From NCBI GenBank assembly GCA_012064415.1, contig SSNU01000056.1:8363-54920 (forward strand): 46,558 nucleotides of DNA. Direction: 5' to 3'. Source of the DNA: Gyrodactylus bullatarudis. Lineage: Eukaryota > Platyhelminthes > Monogenea > Gyrodactylidea > Gyrodactylidae. Shown piece after piece: positions 19,700-31,082 of the stretch. The first letter of the stretch is position 1. Each line of letters begins with the position of its first letter. The position numbers and the translations under genes were made by a program. Under the pieces are notes generated by a model. The model saw only the letters and a list, made by a program, of their open reading frames with translations. It was not told where the DNA came from and did not search any database.

Positions 19700-20819
19700 T
19701 TTCTCCATTGCTCAGACCAAATCAGAGGTCAACCAACACCTCTCCCACATCTTGAAACCAATTCATGACCACTTCAACCGATATATAGCTAAAGATGTAT
19801 TTCAATTCGTCGAAAGAGTTAAAGACTACCAGTTAGGATCCAGAGAAATTAGATATCAATGCATTATTCCCTAACACCCCTTAGAGGAAACCTTGAATAT
19901 CATAGGTACATATTTAAACAATAACAGACAACTTTGAGTTAAGTGGAGAGGAAATCGTCAATATATTGAGAATTTGCTGCACCAACGTACCGTTAACATT
20001 TCAGGATCAGGTATATATTCAAAAGGACGGAATAGCCATGGGATCTCCACTTAGTCCGTTGATAGCAGATATCTTAGGATACTTGGAAAAGAATCGTATG
20101 GAAAATGTAATAAAGGGATACACGGATATGTATGTTAGATATGTGGACGATACATTCATCGTTATGAAACAAGAAGGGAAATGAATTTGATGCACCCAAA
20201 CATCAAATTTACGAAGGAACAAGAAATTAAAAATTCTATAAGCTTCTTAGATGTAAAGCTAACGAGAAAATCTGGGGGCTTGAAGAAACATACAGGAAAA
20301 AAAGACACAGGAAAATACTTAAATTTTTCGAGTTTTTGTCCAGAGTTATAAATCAGGATTAATAATAGGACTTGTGAAAAGGGTCAAAAGAATAATCAGT
20401 GAAGAAGTATTGAATGAGATTAATGAGATCCGAAGAATACTGGTAGGAAACAGATATCCTGAAAGATTTGTTCAGAAATACATACAGAATGCTTTAGATG
20501 AAGCAATTCAACCGGTAGAACAAGAACAAACTGAAGGAACTATCCCTATATATAGGTCGAACGCGATTAGGATCAATGAACATTTGAACAAGAATAGTTC
20601 GTCAATCAGGAAACACATTGATAGATGCGTGAGGCCAACAAAGGCAATTTCAGGATAGTATTTAAAAATTCAAGCGATCAACTGACGGACCTCAAAATCA
20701 GAGAAGTTTTATATTATGAGGGAAGATCCAAATCTGTGTATTCTAAAGAACTACACGCACAATTTAGAACTACCGTGGCTCAATTGATTTATAATTTTTC
20801 TTTTCTACCTGAATATTAG
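19700..20819 (+). pseudogene. Penelope-like reverse transcriptase with fused, internally deleted GIY-YIG end
   Basis: Pieces in order: VFQFVERVKDYQLGSREI, HPLEETLNIIGTYLNNN, VYIQKDGIAMGSPLSPLIAD (about 20007-20068), MYVRYVDDTFIVM with the active-site YVDD (about 20128), FLDVKLTRKSGGLKKH, GLIIGLVKRVKRI-like, then RINEHLNKNSSSIRKHIDRC and, in another frame, NFRIVFKNSSDQL and VLYYEGRSKSVYSK. The last pieces correspond to the second half of the GIY-YIG domain at 18665-19090; the half with the GIY and YIG motifs has been deleted. The N-terminal part of the reverse transcriptase is also shortened. It has stops and frameshifts, so dead. Confidence 0.82.
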
Positions 20820-20824
20820 AAAAG

Positions 20825-21205
20825 TTTTTTGGTTTTTCATCAATTGGTATTACTCAAGAGAAGATTTTACAATTTCATTCATAAACATTTCATTGTAACA
20901 AATTTTATTAAATATTGAACCAGGAATTGAGACTGACGAGACCTGGCGAAATGTACATATCTCTATAAAATATAATTCTTTTGTTAATATTTTAATTGAT
21001 GAATATTTCCAGTCATCCGGACGTATATGAAAATGTACGTTTATTTTTATCTAATTAATTGATATAGCTATTTTCAATTCAATTACTTGTTTGATTCAAG
21101 TATATTGCAATTCTTTATAATTACTTGATTCATGTGTAATTTAAATACTACTCAAGAGCAAAATTATTTCAAATAGCTTACCTCTGTTACAATTTATAAA
21201 TATTA
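20825..21205. other. No recognised feature
   Basis: AT-rich spacer between a Penelope-like copy and a hAT relic. No tail matching the other Penelope-like 3' ends is present. Confidence 0.45.
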
Positions 21206-21211
21206 TCATTT

Positions 21212-22045
21212 TTATATCTTCTGATGATAGGTTCTGAAATCAGTTATCAAATTTCTTGCCTTGCTGAATATCCTCTCACTTGGTGACGAAGAAGCTTGTT
21301 GGCTCAATACATAGCGAGCTAAATTAGCAAGTCTAGGAAAAACATTTTGTTTTGACTTCCACCATTTCAGAACATCCATATCGTCCATAAAAGATCGTTC
21401 ATCTAAACAACTGTTGATTTCTGTTTTCAGAGAACTTTTATCATTTTTATTATCTTCCTTCTTGTTTTGAAAAATTCTAATGTAGCCGAGCTGCGTTGTT
21501 TGAAATGAAGTTTCATATTTTCGTTATTCGAATCTTCTGCATTTGGTGTTCCAGGAGCATCCTGTACTTGTTTACACTCATTGAAAATATTCTTTTGTTT
21601 CAATTGCTTTCTTTTCTTGAACTTCGTGCAAATTATTATTTTTGAAAAAGGGATTAAGAAAATTTGTAAGAATAATTTTCTTCCTCTCATCACCAAATGT
21701 GTCAAGTTTTTCTTCAAGATTTTTTGTAGTTGACAAAACAGCTTAATGGGTCCATCATTTTCGTTCTCCATCTCTGTACAGACTGATTTGATAAGCTTAT
21801 AGTTCAAATAAACAACATCGATTGTGGTTTTATTTTCAGAAGAAACTTGCTCTGAAATGTTTTTCACCATTTCGAACAGAGGGAATAATTTTCTGAGAGC
21901 AATGAATTCGAAATTTGTTGGGATTTTTTCTGAATTAGCTTCTCGAAATCTCAGCATTTCTCTTAAAGGAATTTCAAAACTTAGAATAGCTTCTATTAGA
22001 ACTCCTTCTTCTGAACTCCACCTCTATCAACCTCTGTAGATTAAT
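21212..22045 (-). pseudogene. hAT transposase C-terminal half
   Basis: Minus-strand reading: WSSEEGVLIEAILSFEIP, FEFIALRKLFPLFEMVKNIS, then, to the C-terminus, DDMDVLKWWKSKQNVFPRLA and NLARYVLSQQASSSPSERIF followed by SKARNLIT. The last block (W-W, FP-x-L, LAR, ASS-x-x-SER) is the hAT dimerisation domain, essential for transposase assembly. Between the two parts the frame is partly disturbed around 21600-21700. The N-terminal zinc finger and the first catalytic block are missing. This is a hobo/Ac-type hAT, a different lineage from the element at 10140-10676. Confidence 0.82.
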
Positions 22046-22253
22046 TTTTTTCCATTTTTTGATAATTTTGACCTGAAATTTAATATAAAGACCATGGACC
22101 TCCTGAAAGTTTCTCAGATATTCATGTTAGTTGTCATTTATCTGCTATCCTGAAATATAATCATTTTTGGTAAGCTGATGGACGTTTTGTATATAATTAT
22201 AAACTTCTGTATTGTTCTTTCTCTGTCATTATGATTATTGTAATTTATTCAAT

Positions 22254-22298
22254 GATTATTTAAATAAATGTTGCAACTTCAAAAAAAAAAAAAAAAGA
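22254..22298 (+). other. Poly(A) tract preceded by AATAAA
   Basis: AATAAA (about 22262) lies some 15 bases before a run of sixteen A (about 22279-22294). This is the shape of a reverse-transcribed mRNA or non-LTR 3' end. The 200 bp upstream show no coding similarity I can recognise, so the source is unknown. Confidence 0.4.
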
Positions 22299-22299
22299 A

Positions 22300-22640
22300 A
22301 ATAGTGAGTATTCCATCTAGTAGGAGATACAGTTGGCAGTTTCACATAATTGATGGAATTCAATGTGCAATAATTTTTCAATAGAATTTACCAGATTTTT
22401 GCACACTTTGCCATTTTAGATAATTTTGCAAATAAATGATCGAAGTAAAGTTTGCAAGATTTTCTCAAGATTAAAATCCTTTGATGATTTGGAGATTTCA
22501 CTGGACAGAGCAAAGCACAACTCATTCTTGGCTCACCCCGAAGAAAACTAGTCCTTTTCCTCCTCTCAATGTCGAGATCATAGCTCCCTTCAAAACCTTC
22601 AACCCAAATTGAGAAATATCAAACTAAAATCATAATTTTA
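22300..22640. other. No recognised feature
   Basis: AT-rich; probably contains the decayed upstream part of the Tigger piece that follows. No block recognised. Confidence 0.4.
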
Positions 22641-22648
22641 CCTTCTAG

Positions 22649-23047
22649 CTCATATTTTTTCCTGCCAATTCTACATCTGTGTTACAGCCTATAGACAATG
22701 GAGTCGTTCGAGCATTTAAAGCAGGATATAACAGAATGGTAGATATGAAGCGTCGCGCACTGGGAGCCCAAATTATAGATTTTTCAAAACTTTTCAATTT
22801 AGCTGACTCAATAGACATGGCAAATCATGTTTGGGAGAATATAAGGTCGGAAACTATCGTCAAATGCTGGGAAAATACTGGTATAATTCCGAGTACAGAA
22901 GAACCTGAACTAGGATTGGAAGATAAGAAAAAACTTATTGAGGATCTGAGCGATATTTTATCTGTACTTGAAGGGTTCAAAAAATTTAATTCTATTGACA
23001 ATGCTTTAGAAGAACACAAGAGTTGGTCAGCCTCTACACAATTCTAG
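22649..23047 (+). pseudogene. Tigger-like transposase, last exon
   Basis: Starts right after a splice acceptor (ACCTTCTAG) with LIFFPANSTSVLQPIDNGVV, which includes the third catalytic aspartate. It then runs open for about 120 codons through WENIRSETIVKCWENTGIIP to a stop at 23047. The intron position, immediately before the L-x-x-x-P-x-N motif, is the same as in elements A and B. Upstream exons are not recognisable, so the copy is truncated. The segment WENIRSETIVKCW equals the usual C-terminal block of Tigger transposases. Confidence 0.8.
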
Positions 23048-23049
23048 TG

Positions 23050-23655
23050 TACATGAATTTGATGAATAATAAATGACTTGTAATTAACTAAACCAATAAT
23101 TTTCAAAGGTAATTAGAAAAGAAATATGTTCCTAACCAGATAGACTATTATGTCGATAATTATTTTTCGTATGAACGAATACGAGTGATCGTGTTAAAAG
23201 GGGTCGCATTGTGAAGATAAGAGAGGGGTCTCTCACTGTAACATGAAAGAGGGGTCTGACATTGTGATTTCTAACTTAAGCAAATAGTGTGATCACCACT
23301 CCTCCCTTTTTAGTTATCGGTTAGGAAAATTGGGAATACGACTTTTCTCAATATTGATTAGAATTTTAAATTTGAACGCATCCAATTTTAAAACCGTCTA
23401 GTTTTAATACGAAATAATATTTCAGTATTAAAATCTAGGGAAGAGCTGGACACATCGAATTCATGAGCGGTAGATTCAACACCTTGAACTTCGGGGGCCG
23501 TTGCAATTTCAAGCTTTTTGTTCAACGCTAAGGATGTGTTCTTACAGTGCGTGCATAATACTTTTGGTGAACTTGCGTATTACGTTGGAGTGATTCACGT
23601 AGTTGTTCAAAAACGTCCGGAAATCCACTTAAATACATAATTTAGGAATTATATA
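23050..23655. other. No recognised gene
   Basis: Contains two short similar segments around 23217-23260 (GAGAGGGGTCT and GAAAGAGGGGTCTGA). No reading frame of interest. Confidence 0.45.
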
Positions 23656-23660
23656 ATATA

Positions 23661-23873
23661 CAGTCGTGGCAAAAATTGAAGGTCCCCCAATGAAATTTTA
23701 CCTAAACCAAGTATTTCAGATTTTTAGGAAACATAAATTGAAAAAAAGCTTTTTTTTATCATAGAATATAAGTTTTTAGATAATATGGGCACTTGTAAAT
23801 CTTAATTTTTCTATTCAGAGTTTTTATTCCAAAAATAATAAAAAACACAAAGGAAATAATTGAAGGTCCCCCT
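23661..23873 (+). repeat. Left IR/DR arm of the Tc1-like transposon
   Basis: Outer direct repeat at 23661-23688 and inner at 23854-23873 share AATTGAAGGTCCCCC. In IR/DR elements these are transposase-binding sites. The right counterpart is not found. Confidence 0.7.
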
Positions 23874-23887
23874 GGTGTTTTTGTCAT

Positions 23888-25587
<1,700 letters not shown>

Positions 25588-26356
25588 TGTTATAGAAAAG
25601 TAAAAATGATTCTTGAGAGGGATATTCTTATAAGGTATACATTTTTGGCGGTAGAATAACTTCCAATAAGATCTAGTAAGCTTATCTTAATTAATATAAA
25701 TATACCCTAGATGTTCTTTAGTCCAGTTTCACAAGGTTGGCTTAGTAATTGGTCTAGGGAAGAGAATTCGAAGGATTGCTAGTCTTGAAGAAATACCAAA
25801 GGAAATAGAGACGGCGAAGTCATGGAAAATGGTTATCCAGTAAAATTAGTGGACAAATTTATCAATCAACCTTTAATTAGAGATGAAGTTGTCAATACAG
25901 AAGAAGGCGAGAAAACAAATTTTCATGAAACTGAACTTCAAAGGGAATGATGTTAGGAGAAAACTGATCAATCTCATCGATCAACATCAAGACAATATAC
26001 AATTGAAAATTGTATTTAAAACCCAGAGATTATTCATAAGGATTTACTTGACCCTCAAGAAAAGACTATTGATTTACAAGTTTCAATGTGACTGTGGGGC
26101 TTCGTACATAAGACGTACTGTTAGGAAATTGTCAACAAGATGTCATGATCATCTCAATGAAGATACCGCGGTGACCAGACATCTAAAACAGGAAAACCAT
26201 GGTGCTTCAATTTCTAATTTTTCTATTTTATACATAAACCCAGGGGATGACAGCACAGATGTGTGGGTGAAGGAGAAATTATTCATCAACAGGTATAAAC
26301 CTAATTTGTGTGTTCAAAAGAACTATTCGTTTAATCTTCCACCACCGTGGCCTATG

Positions 26357-26425
26357 TGAGCTTTTTCATCTTTTTCTCTTCATTGTTGCTATTTATTCAA
26401 GAGTTTTAGGTGTTTTTTTAGCTTA
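26357..26425 (+). ncRNA. Conserved nested stem-loop in Penelope-like 3' tail (copy 2)
   Basis: TGAGC pairs with GCTTA (one G-U), CATC with GGTG (one G-U) and CTCTT with AAGAG. Relative to copies 1 and 3 the inner stem has a compensatory change (C-G to T-A). It begins at the stop codon. Confidence 0.55.
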
Positions 26426-26512
26426 CATTTATTCTAATTTTCTTCAACTTTTACTATTTCTTTCAAAAATTGTAAAATATTATTTTCAATGAACTTAATC
26501 ATTATTTATGTG

Positions 26513-26551
26513 TCACTACTGATGAACCATAAAGAAATGTACATTTAGTGA
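26513..26551 (+). ncRNA. Hammerhead-like motif (copy 2)
   Basis: TCACTA (26513-26518), CTGATGA, ACCATAAA, GAAA (26534-26537), TGTACA, TT, TAGTGA (26546-26551). TCACTA and TAGTGA are perfectly complementary and sit exactly where helix I belongs; TGTACA can give a two-pair helix III. ACCATAAA cannot form helix II, so the copy is probably degenerate. Confidence 0.45.
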
Positions 26552-26564
26552 ATAAAAATGTACC

Positions 26565-26950
26565 TCCATGGTACAATGGCTACGGAAGGGTTAAAAACAT
26601 CAACATTTCATTTTATTAATATTTTATTCAGTTAACCGTTTTTTTATTACATTTTATTACCATGGTTTTATTAATGGTTTTATTGTATCCTCAAATCATT
26701 CAATTGATAAGAATCCTTCGTATTTTGTTCACATAAATTTTTTGAATTATTCAAGCACTTTTGAGGCATTATTCGCTAATATTGACGAAAATGTAAATTT
26801 CATACAAATTTTCAGATTTCAATTTTCTGTTGATTAAAATAAATAAATTCTATTTCTCCAACATTGCTTAAAAAACAAATTTCGTATTTTCCTCAACATT
26901 CACTGAATTTCCTCATGATCAAAAATTTGATTTGATTTCATCAGAATAAT
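26565..26950. other. No recognised feature
   Basis: AT-rich sequence between the Penelope-like tail and the non-LTR endonuclease fragment. Confidence 0.45.
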
Positions 26951-26954
26951 TTCC

Positions 26955-27912
26955 TTTTATTCCTTGAAAGTAAAAACCTAACAATTTTAGGAGACTTCAA
27001 CTTTCCAACTCTAAATAACTCACCAATTATTCCTAACGTTTTTTTCCGAGCTACCTCTCACGTTGTTCCATTCTCGGATCACAACATGTCCAATCATTCA
27101 ACCTTCTATCAAAAAATTAAGAAAACTGTTGACTTCAAAAATTGTAATAACTAGGGCGACCAAAATGCCTTTTTTGAGAGTGAATCTAAAATACTTTGAA
27201 AATATTAAAAATTCAGTCCTTTTTTTCTAAACCTATTAATAAGAGAAATAAGTTTGCCTTTTTTGCCTATTTCGAGGAGGCTTGCCTTATTTTGCCTTTT
27301 TTAAAAAGGATTGCTTTTTCATTTTTTTCAAGGATTGTGCAAATTTTTTATCCTTGTTTATCTTGATCTTAGTTAAATTTTCATTGTCTGAATCTAATTT
27401 TAGGGGGGACTCGGTAAACAGCCAATAGAAATGGCTTATCCAACTCAACATCTCATTCTAATTCTATCCACTTGAAAGGCTTGAAGAATTGATTAATTTT
27501 TTAAAATCACTACTTGTGAGAGACATTCGATTTCATGAATATACCTATTTTGCTTTACTATGTTGGTAAAGCTACTTTTTGGATTTTTAATGAGATCTCC
27601 TTTAAGTCCGCTTTCAGCAGATATCTTCTTGGGATGCTTCTCGTGAGAAACATTCGTTTTTATGAATTTGCCTTTTTCAGAATTAAAAATTGCCTTTTTT
27701 CATCATAAAGTATGCCTTTTTCTGGTCGCCATAGTAATAACCTAGTTCAATCTGCTCATGATAGTTTATTTGAAAATAATAATTTTAATTTTGGGCTGTT
27801 TTATTGCCTCATCATTAAATCATCTCGAACTACAATCAATTATCAAAAATATTTAAACAATTCCTCTAATCTTAATTTCATTTCTGTCTTAAAATCCTCA
27901 AAAAGGCTGGTC
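26955..27912 (+). pseudogene. Non-LTR retrotransposon endonuclease and linker fragment, split by a hAT MITE
   Basis: Before the MITE: NLTILGDFNFPTLNNSPIIP (an AP-like endonuclease block), an internal deletion, then VVPFSDHNMSNHSTFYQKIK and KTVDFKNCNN. After the MITE the same frame goes on with LVQSAHDSLFENNNFNFGLF and NLNFISVLKSSKRLVNP. Both parts match the minus-strand copy at about 45600-46100 in order. If the MITE and one target duplication are left out, the reading frame runs straight through the site, so the MITE hit a then uninterrupted sequence. No reverse transcriptase part follows; at about 27912 an unrelated zinc-finger sequence begins. Confidence 0.8.
27152..27733. mobile_element. 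hAT MITE, 582 bp, with 8-bp target duplication
   Basis: Flanked by GTAATAAC on both sides (27144-27151 and 27734-27741). The ends are TAGGGCGACC and GGTCGCCATA, an imperfect inverted repeat continuing into GCC-plus-T-run sequence. It has no coding capacity. The left end and about 250 bp are shared with the hAT deletion derivative at 10140-10676, its likely parent family. An 8-bp duplication and such ends are hallmarks of hAT elements. Confidence 0.9.
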
Positions 27913-28765
27913 AATCCAGCCTGGATAGTATCACAGCATGGCACAACCTTCAAATGTCTAATCTGCCCAAAAACACTTGGGACATACAAAGGAATCGTCA
28001 ACCACGGTAATCGAGACCACAGGATCTCGTTTATCACGGGTATGAAAACTAGAGTAAGAGTAAGCAACAGAACCAATAATTCTCAACATCTCCGCCGTGG
28101 TCCGTGGTGACGTGGAATGTTAGAACATTGCATGAAGGAAGCCTACGGGCCTTAACTGTGAACGGCTACTCAAGACTTAAAGAGCTGCAATGGTGTTTCT
28201 TCAGGAGACACGTTGTGGTGAATTGCTCAAAGGGTGGTAACATTCTGTAATCAGGATACGCCTAGTGTTGGTGGCGTTGGATTTGTGATTGACCATCGCC
28301 TGATCTTACCCAATACATACACCGTTACTAAGGTGTCATCACATTTGTGTGGTCAGGCACCACGGCTACAGCTATATCAACTGCTACATTCCTACAGAGT
28401 CCAGCGGGGATCATGCATCGCTTAAAGGTATGTATGATCACTTAAAAACTCTGTTAGTGCATAGGAAAGGGATTGTGATGGCAGGAGATTTTGGAGTATT
28501 GGGGAGGATGTCCCGGTATTGCTAATGCTCACGAGGGATAAACACTGCTTAGGCTACTTCTCCAAATGTACGAGTTGCTTAGGACGAATAAAGGGGGACG
28601 TCATACCTATCACCTTCGGGTGGGAAATATGTTAAGGATCTCTTTATTGTGAGCAGAGATGTAACGCGGTTGATTGACTACGTCAGACCACTGCATAACG
28701 TCCACTATAGCTGGTTGTCTGATCACCAGGCATTGGGTGCGACTACAAAAAAGACGCGTCCCTAT
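27912..28765 (+). pseudogene. Relic with a C2H2 zinc finger followed by an AP-like endonuclease
   Basis: First piece: TTFKCLICPKTLGTYKGIVN then HGNRDH, a C-x2-C...H-x4/5-H finger. Next, after a frame change, VVTWNVRTLHEGSLRALTVN (the opening block of an AP-like endonuclease), SVGGVGFVIDHRLILPNTYT, HLKTLLVHRKGIVMAGDFGV (the GDF block), KYVKDLFIVSRDVTRLIDYV and WLSDHQALGATT, the closing S-D-H block. This is the endonuclease order of non-LTR elements, with an RTE-like opening. Stops and frame changes show it is dead; the reverse transcriptase is not present. Whether finger and nuclease belonged to one protein is inference from their spacing. Confidence 0.6.
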
Positions 28766-28769
28766 GTCT

Positions 28770-29665
28770 CAGCCCTGCGTATGATGATGTAAAATTCTGA
28801 TGTAAAATTTTACGCTAATCACGAATCTGGTATTTAGCAAAAAAATCGCCTGTCTGTGAGCTGAGATATTGTGTAAAAACCAAAATTTCCAAATTTCGAA
28901 AAACCCCTCTTAAACTTTTGCAATTTAATTAAAGATTATAAACATTCGAGCAATAAATTTTATATCATCTGAAAGTAGGATAAATTTTAAACGTAATGGT
29001 TGTATTTTTATTCATCCCAAAAGGTTTCTAGACTGTTAAAACGAGCTGTAGAAACGGTGCTTCAGAACATTCGACACAAACTTGCCTACAGTTTCCAGCA
29101 GGAAGATGCACTGGTAGTTGTTGGGATCCGAGCTGGGTCACTTTTTAAGAAGGCTTATGCAAACTTACATTCATCATCTATGAGAAGAGAGAGAAATAAG
29201 ATAATGACAACCAAGTCACAATAGGGACTATCTAATCAGATGAATATTTTCGACATCGTATATTTTTCTCCTAGGGACTACTAAGTCCAAATTGCGTACA
29301 AAATGTTAAATATTTGAATACTAATTCCACATACATCAGGTTTTTGGTTCTCATATACGAATAAATATTCTGAAACTAAAAAATGAGAATGGTTTATACA
29401 GTTAATTCCATGATGAGTCAATAAGTAAAATAGCAGAATTCTCAAAAAAAATAGCAAAAATTTCAGCATTTTTAGCAAAAATATTAATTTTATTCATATT
29501 AAATTTTTTTTAGCCAAAAATAGCAAATTTATTCAAGACCTATTTGCATATAATATAAAGTTTTTTTTCAAGTTCTCTTCTTTAAAATTCTTATTTTTTT
29601 AATAAATATTTCTGCAGAATTCCTAAAGTTTCCAGATTCACTGTGACTAATATATAACTTATCAG
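28770..29665. other. Interspersed repeat and unassigned AT-rich sequence
   Basis: The part at about 28786-28935 resembles 35428-35590 (shared GTAAAATTTTACGCTAATCA-like and AAATTTCGAAAAACC-like segments), so a medium-copy repeat is present in both places. At 29425-29530 the run AGCAAAAATAGCAAAT recurs, with a weak likeness to hAT MITE interiors. A 74-codon frame at 29000-29224 has no recognisable domain. Confidence 0.4.
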
Positions 29666-30181
29666 TAGAAATAGAAGAGTCAAAGTTAGAATGAAAATGG
29701 TTATCCCAACAGATTTTTTGACAAATTCATCATTATGTCTGATGATGTAGATGAAAGGTTCGACAGAGATGATGGAGAAAAGAGAACTATCTTCATGAAA
29801 CTTAATTTTAAAAGTGATGGCTTCAGTAATGATGTAATGAGACGACTGGTTAATCTTATCGATCAAGATTATTTAGTTTGATTCATAAGGATTTACTAAA
29901 ACCTGAAGAAAAGACTTACAAATTCCAATGTGACTGGAGCTTCTTATATAGGTCGTACAATTAGGAAATTATCAACAAGCTCAAATGATCACCTCAAGAA
30001 GGATACAGCTATGACCAGACACATCAAACAGGAGCATCATGAAGCTTCAATTTCCAATTTCTCAATTTTGTATAAAAATGCGGGTGATAACAGCACGGAT
30101 TTGTGGGTGAAGGAGAAATTCACTTTAAGCCAAATCTGTTCAAAAAACTACTCTTATAACCTTCAATTACCCTGGCCTATG

Positions 30182-30247
30182 TGAGCTTTTTCACCTTTCT
30201 CTCCACTGTTGCTATTTATTGGAGAGTTTTGGTGTTTTTTCAGCTCA
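30182..30247 (+). ncRNA. Conserved nested stem-loop in Penelope-like 3' tail (copy 3)
   Basis: TGAGC with GCTCA, CACC with GGTG, CTCTCC (30199-30204) with GGAGAG (30221-30226), all Watson-Crick, around a 16-base loop. The best-paired of the three copies. Confidence 0.6.
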
Positions 30248-30334
30248 CATAATCTAATTTTCAACTTTTCCTATACTTTCAAAATTTGTAAAATATTATT
30301 TTCAATGAATTCTTAACTTTTATCGTTATTTGTG

Positions 30335-30373
30335 TCACTACTGATGAACCATAAAGAAATGTACATTTAGTGA
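30335..30373 (+). ncRNA. Hammerhead-like motif (copy 3)
   Basis: Identical in sequence to 26513-26551: TCACTA, CTGATGA, ACCATAAA, GAAA, TGTACA, TT, TAGTGA. Helix I pairs perfectly over six bases; helix II cannot form. Confidence 0.45.
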
Positions 30374-30604
30374 ATAAAATCAGTATAGCCTCAAGAAATT
30401 TGCGCTGAAAATCGATCCATATGCGCATATAAATATGCGTTCATATGAAGTACCATGTTCCATGAAGTACCTTTGGGAACAATTTCAGATTTGGGGGTCG
30501 AAATAATGCTCGAATAAAATACTTTCAAAAAAAATATTAAATCACTATCAGTGTAATTAATAAGTTGAACATATCATAGGCTCTACTATTTACAGACTCT
30601 ACTT

Positions 30605-30656
30605 TTTACTAATCAAAAAATGTTAGTAGAATTCCGTACGGCTCTAGAACTTATGT
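30605..30656 (+). repeat. Detached copy of an internal Helitron segment
   Basis: AATGTTAGTAGAATTCCGTA and the next 15 bases, to CTTATG, occur at about 30620-30655 and again inside the Helitron at about 31675-31709. Upstream the likeness continues for some 15 bases with changes. The Helitron starts at 31083, so the detached piece lies outside its coding region. Confidence 0.75.
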
Positions 30657-30659
30657 CCA

Positions 30660-31080
30660 AATTGTATACGTATTTGATTCTCACCCTTGATGGTTTATTG
30701 ACTGAACTCTATATTAACTATACTTTACACTTAATTCCAGAGCCTTCATCCATCAGAAAATAATACGCTTATTTTAAAATGGATATTTTATGAATCCCGA
30801 TTAAAGTTCATCATGCCTAAAAAAGGCTTAGTTATCTAAAGAAGGAATGGTGAACAAGGCTTACAACTCTAATCCCTTTTCCTTCAATTTTCTTATAAAA
30901 CTTCGATTTGTAGTCATAGCTGGATAATAGTTTCATTTCTATATTATACACTAAAAATACTCCATATTATACCATCAATTGAAAATCAAGTCTAAATTTA
31001 AATTTTTTAAATATCATTCCTATAATTCAATTTCGAATTAACTCCACTTTCAGATTTTCAAGTGAGTTTAAACCTTTCAT
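30660..31080. other. AT-rich leader before the Helitron gene
   Basis: No gene. It may include the 5' end of the Helitron, but I could not identify a TC-type terminus. Confidence 0.4.
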
Positions 31081-31082
31081 AA

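Larger units (their letters stand above)
25740..26560 (+). pseudogene. Penelope-like 3' half: linker, GIY-YIG endonuclease and tail
   Basis: Starts with LVIGLGKRIRRIASLEEIPK, the block after the reverse transcriptase. After two stops it gives IFMKLNFKGNDVRRKLINLI and then the GIY-YIG domain: LLIYKFQCDCGASYIRRTVR (the usual YIG reads YIR here), LSTRCHDHLNED, HLKQENHGASISNFSILY and VKEKLFINRYKPNLCVQKNY, ending LPPPWPM. The tail carries a nested stem (26357-26425) and a hammerhead-like core (26513-26551). It is 5' truncated, with a changed YIG glycine and stops, so inactive. Closest relatives: 29670-30373 and 7885-8553. Confidence 0.85.
29670..30373 (+). pseudogene. Penelope-like 3' half, second copy of the 25.7-kb family
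   Basis: Contains IFMKLNFKSDG, then KPEEKTYKFQCD, GASYIGRTIRKLSTSSNDHL (intact YIG), HIKQEHHEASISNFSILYKN and DLWVKEKFTLSQICSKNYSY, ending LQLPWPM at the stop 30182-30184. It matches 25800-26560 throughout, with its own deletions: the KPNLC block is shortened and there are stops upstream. The tail has the same nested stem (30182-30247) and hammerhead-like core (30335-30373), and the match ends at about 30380. Confidence 0.83.

Noticed and set aside
21220..21250. CTGATGATAGGTTCTGAAAT, also hammerhead-like
   Set aside because: It lies at the end of the hAT transposase coding region on the other strand and the flanks do not pair.
25588..25740. TACATTTTTGGCGGTAGA considered as the right end of the Tc1-like element
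   Set aside because: Only a few bases agree with the left end; the GGTCCCCC block is missing.
29735..29760. CTGATGA and GAAA seven bases apart
   Set aside because: This is coding sequence of the Penelope-like copy, and no helices form.
29591..29866. Minus-strand frame with a hydrophobic stretch resembling a membrane protein
   Set aside because: Antisense of the Penelope-like linker; the hydrophobic look comes from A+T composition.
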